From Bacteroidota bacterium (GTDB taxonomy: Bacteria; Bacteroidota; Kryptoniia; Kryptoniales; JAKASW01): 15,976 bases of DNA. The stretch lies in contig JAJYOS010000038.1 of assembly GCA_021796055.1 (NCBI GenBank), positions 1 through 15,976 of the forward strand, read 5' to 3'. Under the pieces are notes generated by a model. It made no database searches. It was not told where the DNA came from and saw nothing but the letters and a program-made list of their open reading frames with translations. This document shows positions 14,801-15,976 of the stretch, in pieces. The position numbers and the translations under genes are program-made. How positions within the stretch are numbered: position 1 is the first letter of the stretch; the number at the start of each line of letters is the position of its first letter.

Positions 14801-15976
14801 CAAATCGTCTTTATAGAATTCCTTTTCCAGAAGTTCTTTCGCAGCCGGGTCGCCGGAGAGATACAGGTTGGCCTTCTCATTTATTATTCTCTGCCGATCT
14901 TCGAGTCTCGTCCTGAAGACGGCTAACCGGGAAGGGAGAAAATCCTCATCGATCCTTCTCCTGTGAAGTTCGTCGTCCGCCTGCAGGTCGAATCTACGTA
15001 TAAACTCTCTTACCAGATTGCCAGTGTTCGCACGAATAGCGGACTCAATTTCTCTCCACCGGTCTGTGCCGTCAATAATGTTGACCTGTCTTCGATGGTT
15101 AAGCTCTCTGTGTTGGAAGTGCCTTCGATTATAATTGGCCGCTTCTTCCGCAATCATCCTGTTCAGATCAATTAGAACGCGCCTCGTCTTCTTTACAAGG
15201 GTCACGGCATCGTCGGTTCCGCCGAGCGTCAGGCGGAAAGACTTTCTTCCGGTATCGAAACCGCGTTCGGTACGCGCGAATGTCGATAGCGGGACTAATC
15301 CGACACCCTGCCTGGCCAGCCCCGACGCCAACCAGTCGAGTGAGAGGCCCGCAGGGAGATTGTTAATAATCATCCTGGGGTACATGCTCCCGACAGGCGG
15401 GTCTATCCTGATGTCGAATTGGTTCCGCTCCCTGGGCAAATGTTCGGTGGCATCAAGAAGCGCATCGCTTCTCGATTTGAATATCCGGTTTCTCAGGCGA
15501 TAGTATGCATTTACGTTCTCTACTCTGTTCCGGTAAAAGAGGTAAGCGAGGCTAATGGCGCCGACATTCGGTTCCAAAGCGGAAATCAGGGAGGAGAACC
15601 TGGCGAACAGGTCCTTTTGCCTTATTTCAACGACCGATAGCCGCGCACCGGCGAATGAATCTGTTTTCGACATGGAATGAACCGTAATGACACGGTCGGA
15701 CTCTTCTTCGGTAATGTAGCCTGAACGGACGAGGTCATCCGTTGTTTGCCGAATCGTCGGTATCTGTTCCAATGTTTCGGACGGTTTGACGTTTTGATAC
15801 GAAAGGTCGTCGATAACGTAGATATTCCGATCGAGGAGCCACTTTATCAGCTCGACAATGTCCGCATGGTTGAAAATTTGTCCCGTTGCATTGTGAGGGT
15901 TATTTATTACAACCGCCCCGTATTTCGACCAATCCGGGTCAGATGCCAGACGCGTTTGGACTGCGCCGATAATTGC
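11900..15976 (-). CDS. Giant fusion: PLP fold-type-I aminotransferase + phosphoenolpyruvate-carboxylase-like domain (5' end outside window)
   Basis: One uninterrupted frame of 1358 codons, open at the right edge and ending at TAG (11900-11902). The first ~270 residues are the C-terminal two thirds of a class I/II aminotransferase: NNPHNATG (15881-15904), YVIDDLSYQ (15794-15820), HSMSKTDSF with the PLP lysine at 15665-15667, GARLS arginine at 15641-15643, and KSFRLTLGG near 15230. The next ~1060 residues follow bacterial PEP carboxylase motif by motif: RTVHPTQ (14744-14761), FWGDWDGSNRP (14462-14494), VSMT and WIVPLFEDI (13688-13714), FVAGSDLS (13550-13573), LGSGEPMQRQGG (13409-13444), RAISHNQAQT (12791-12820), LPVYEML and HDADLTYIDRL, and C-terminal LTGENG in place of RNTG. 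Known carboxylases are about 870-970 residues, so the domain is slightly long. It could link PEP carboxylation to aspartate formation, or be a regulatory pseudoenzyme. The TTG at 15772 is internal, not a start. It is convergent with the FkbH-like gene. Confidence 0.8.
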   Translation of the reverse strand, partial: AIIGAVQTRLASDPDWSKYGAVVINNPHNATGQIFNHADIVELIKWLLDRNIYVIDDLSYQNVKPSETLEQIPTIRQTTDDLVRSGYITEEESDRVITVHSMSKTDSFAGARLSVVEIRQKDLFARFSSLISALEPNVGAISLAYLFYRNRVENVNAYYRLRNRIFKSRSDALLDATEHLPRERNQFDIRIDPPVGSMYPRMIINNLPAGLSLDWLASGLARQGVGLVPLSTFARTERGFDTGRKSFRLTLGGTDDAVTLVKKTRRVLIDLNRMIAEEAANYNRRHFQHRELNHRRQVNIIDGTDRWREIESAIRANTGNLVREFIRRFDLQADDELHRRRIDEDFLPSRLAVFRTRLEDRQRIINEKANLYLSGDPAAKELLEKEFYKDDLSRRKEAFRKRLFDRTVHPTQMYSLQTELLFEKLTDAVFHKKEIADRFYRNLGTELVREYFGLNVPIVSSQEPDELLLDLGTMIAVENYLSLHSDGQYETFLSFWGDWDGSNRPSGQGHSLAGAVLIENVARQARIIQLLLKSDSDVRIDERLLTEIEKLPDNNKKFSALLSTITRLTHQLEKRYRGTLPVNMRPGKFRNVGMKLHVAKDPLTSLWQHNDHLEREMLDLRKRRRDTLEYYFSLNKQLRKTIHSLIPRVVENLSNPDLLLEASQFRDLLKRFVVTPRIHQKLVTAQDQFAIDTTVHNINEINELSGKYGNPGLVLALQVSMTTKPEALISLERKLRSKREEILRERSDSEIPNVWIVPLFEDIESVKGIKNYLNKVWDYAFQSRRMNQETSDRFSEIITEIFVAGSDLSQQVGQAMGMTLYLESKYELLTWLSSHGLIGKLRMKLGSGEPMQRQGGYYSPVSGKRLFVDDDDSARRFSNYLQASTRRSTFYATTPLMGVFASGDLRTFQSNLFEKCRQLPVEELSQLIHHIRKAQDFYESEAFRASEPLSETRLQFRTRGLQELERLTIGRHDKIFDKFLEIHRDNFRQILYGREEDIIGIHIISYFIGRTTPPLRDRPTARPGQEAGQGAGEEIIQRIAGTIPLSKYGSLLRAISHNQAQTVVLGINQLTAGLFRALDNFSQMEFTEGEPLTLIADQVLPRLPVYEMLHTLRVYHDADLTYIDRLEKAFPPGNSALTALREDIDLMKKYLPLFQKELLRRHGLDVSEFFTGDAFIPQLLPTVRPDVAVLLQQNFFNTDTDWLQSQIGPGISAKWLEEVEKLLKVPVEVGSLRTKIWQLLEKPVFQRVASFSELATALNSLSSSELQKEYLFSPKRIKIPPQLAAPNLNDSMQEFLSASLDYLTTISKSMVEVPVNIIRALREVETIIKIEEQALEPKQQDLLRFYLIQIARLTGENG

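Noticed and set aside
15770..15772. TTG at 15772 as the start of the giant minus-strand protein
   Set aside because: The frame is open for 68 more codons to the window edge, and those codons spell essential aminotransferase motifs (NNPHNATG, DDLSY).

Overview
The window comes from a Gram-negative bacterium: it holds a tripartite RND metal-efflux pair, an outer-membrane beta-barrel porin with a signal peptide, and purine-rich ribosome binding sites. Gene content (FmdE-like protein, TauE permease, phosphate-selective-type porin, stand-alone FkbH-like protein) would fit a member of the FCB group such as Ignavibacteria or another Bacteroidetes/Chlorobi relative. That placement is inference and weak. 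No rRNA, tRNA, CRISPR array or intact transposase gene was seen.

Layout. (1) 1-4723: the 3' part of a CusB-type adaptor and a complete CusA-type pump, translationally linked, for Cu(I)/Ag(I) export. The adaptor ends in a Met/His-rich tail with three MPGM repeats, and the pump carries a Gly/Ser/Met-rich insertion. (2) 4743-5423 (minus): a small membrane protein that looks like the front half of a 7TM sensor, possibly a remnant, converging on cusA. (3) 5483-7612: a TetR-family regulator, then an FmdE-family protein and a TauE/SafE permease. Closely related inverted repeats (GYAAGT-N4-ACTTAC) lie in front of tetR and in front of the fmdE-like gene, which argues for autoregulation and control of the downstream pair. 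(4) 7613-8946: a hairpin-rich, repeat-like leader followed by a phosphate-selective-type porin. (5) 8985-9653: an inverted-repeat element abutting a decayed CDF-type (CzcD-like) metal transporter that has lost its N-terminus and an internal block. (6) 9833-11719: a stand-alone FkbH-like protein with SGNH-like, HAD and GNAT-like parts.

(7) 11900-15976 (minus, open at the window edge) is the most unusual gene. It is a single frame of at least 1358 codons. It begins inside a fold-type-I PLP aminotransferase (NNPHNATG, DDLSY, the SMSK lysine, GAR arginine) and continues into about 1060 residues that follow the order of bacterial phosphoenolpyruvate carboxylase motifs from TVHPTQ to a C-terminal LTGENG. 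Some catalytic residues of carboxylase are kept (the His, and the acidic metal ligands) and others replaced. A PEP carboxylase fused to an aminotransferase would convert PEP to aspartate through oxaloacetate, but the altered active site means the C-terminal half may instead be a pseudoenzyme or have another activity.

How the genes work together: regions 1 and 5 are metal export, one working and one dead. Region 3, perhaps with region 4, looks like a TetR-controlled export or uptake unit for a small anion, possibly a sulfur compound. Regions 6 and 7 are convergent and need not be related.
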